This document shows positions 61,086 through 61,215 of a DNA stretch of 61,215 nucleotides, one piece after another. The DNA is from Terriglobia bacterium (GTDB lineage Bacteria; Acidobacteriota; Terriglobia; Terriglobales; Acidobacteriaceae), in NCBI GenBank assembly GCA_020073645.1, contig JAIQET010000019.1, positions 1 to 61,215 of the forward strand. Reading direction: 5' to 3'. The notes below the pieces were generated by a model that was given only the letters and a program-made list of their open reading frames with translations, did not search any database and was not told the origin of the DNA. Position 1 is the first letter of the stretch. Each line of letters starts with the position of its first letter. Made by a program: the position numbers and the translations under genes.

Positions 61086-61215
61086 TCAGGGTTCCAGGTT
61101 CATCTTGCGGAGGAGTGCAGCGAAGCGCGGGTCAGCGCGGATTGGATCGAGGAATCTGTAACTCTTGATCGGCATCAGCAACTGATCGCACTCGTCAACT
61201 GCCCGATTGAGCCAT
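61086..61215 (-). CDS. C-terminal end of a TPR-type protein, partial
   Basis: On the minus strand the frame reads WLNRAVDECDQLLMPIKSYR, then FLDPIRADPRFAALLRKMNL and EP before TGA. The closing pattern DP-x-R-x-DPRF-x-x-LL-x-x-M is the usual C-terminus of TPR-containing regulators (adenylate-cyclase-like or kinase-associated) in Acidobacteriota. The rest lies beyond the window. Confidence 0.6.
   Translation of the reverse strand, partial: WLNRAVDECDQLLMPIKSYRFLDPIRADPRFAALLRKMNLEP

Overview
The window looks like a chromosomal segment of an Acidobacteriota bacterium (Terriglobia/Koribacter-like), about 60% G+C. The evidence is a characteristic gene mix: two Oar-like TonB-dependent receptors with an N-terminal carboxypeptidase-regulatory-like domain, a membrane Ser/Thr kinase fused to a WD40/TolB-like propeller, PilZ, PEGA and FecR proteins, a class II ribonucleotide reductase, and very many short palindromic and tandem repeats. 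This assignment rests on gene content, not on a marker-gene tree.

Layout. 1-1.4 kb is an insertion-sequence graveyard: an IS3-family end has cut an IS1595-family transposase, and a second IS1595 fragment follows a 27-residue membrane peptide. 1.6-9.2 kb carries accessory genes (PilZ, a phosphate-binding-like protein, a zinc-ribbon membrane protein, a TonB-dependent receptor, and two exported hydrolases). 9.6-13.3 kb holds a protein of unknown function and nrdJ, whose coding sequence contains three in-frame palindromic inserts. 13.3-15.8 kb is dominated by a composite repeat cassette present in three copies. Between the copies lie a small conserved gene pair (the first gene frameshifted) and an exported PEGA protein. 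15.8-18.7 kb is a compact island: a Ser/Thr kinase translationally coupled to a 439-residue unknown protein, converging on a predicted nuclease that has a winged helix inside its active-site core. 19-22.5 kb has exported PEGA, lipoprotein and thioredoxin genes. 22.3-28 kb (minus strand) encodes MmgE/PrpD, aconitase and isocitrate-dehydrogenase family enzymes plus an HD-like protein. 28.1-31.5 kb is the kinase-propeller gene and a partner. 31.6-37.4 kb (minus) is a tightly overlapping TetR-HlyD-ATPase-ATPase-permease-permease exporter, similar in order to the ybiH-ybhGFSR locus but with ybhF split in two.

37.5-45.2 kb contains a candidate 6S-like RNA, an exported adenosine deaminase, purine nucleoside phosphorylase, a second TonB receptor, and an exported SAM hydrolase that releases adenosine. 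45.3-55.4 kb contains mostly metabolic genes: a PPOX oxidoreductase, homoserine dehydrogenase with an apparent ATT start, a class V aminotransferase, a degenerate M19 peptidase homologue, rpiA, a FecR protein, agmatinase/arginase, 2-oxoglutarate dehydrogenase E1, and DinB. 55.5-61 kb has hydantoinase A, a PhoB/PhoR-type two-component pair and phoU, and the 3' end of a TPR-like gene at the right edge.

The most interesting signals are: palindromic repeats that have entered housekeeping genes in frame, one 26-base unit occurring in opposite orientation in nrdJ and hom; a tendency of related repeats to sit on stop codons; a structured-looking leader shared by two unrelated genes; period-7 tandem arrays in at least five gaps; and the kinase/unknown/nuclease island.
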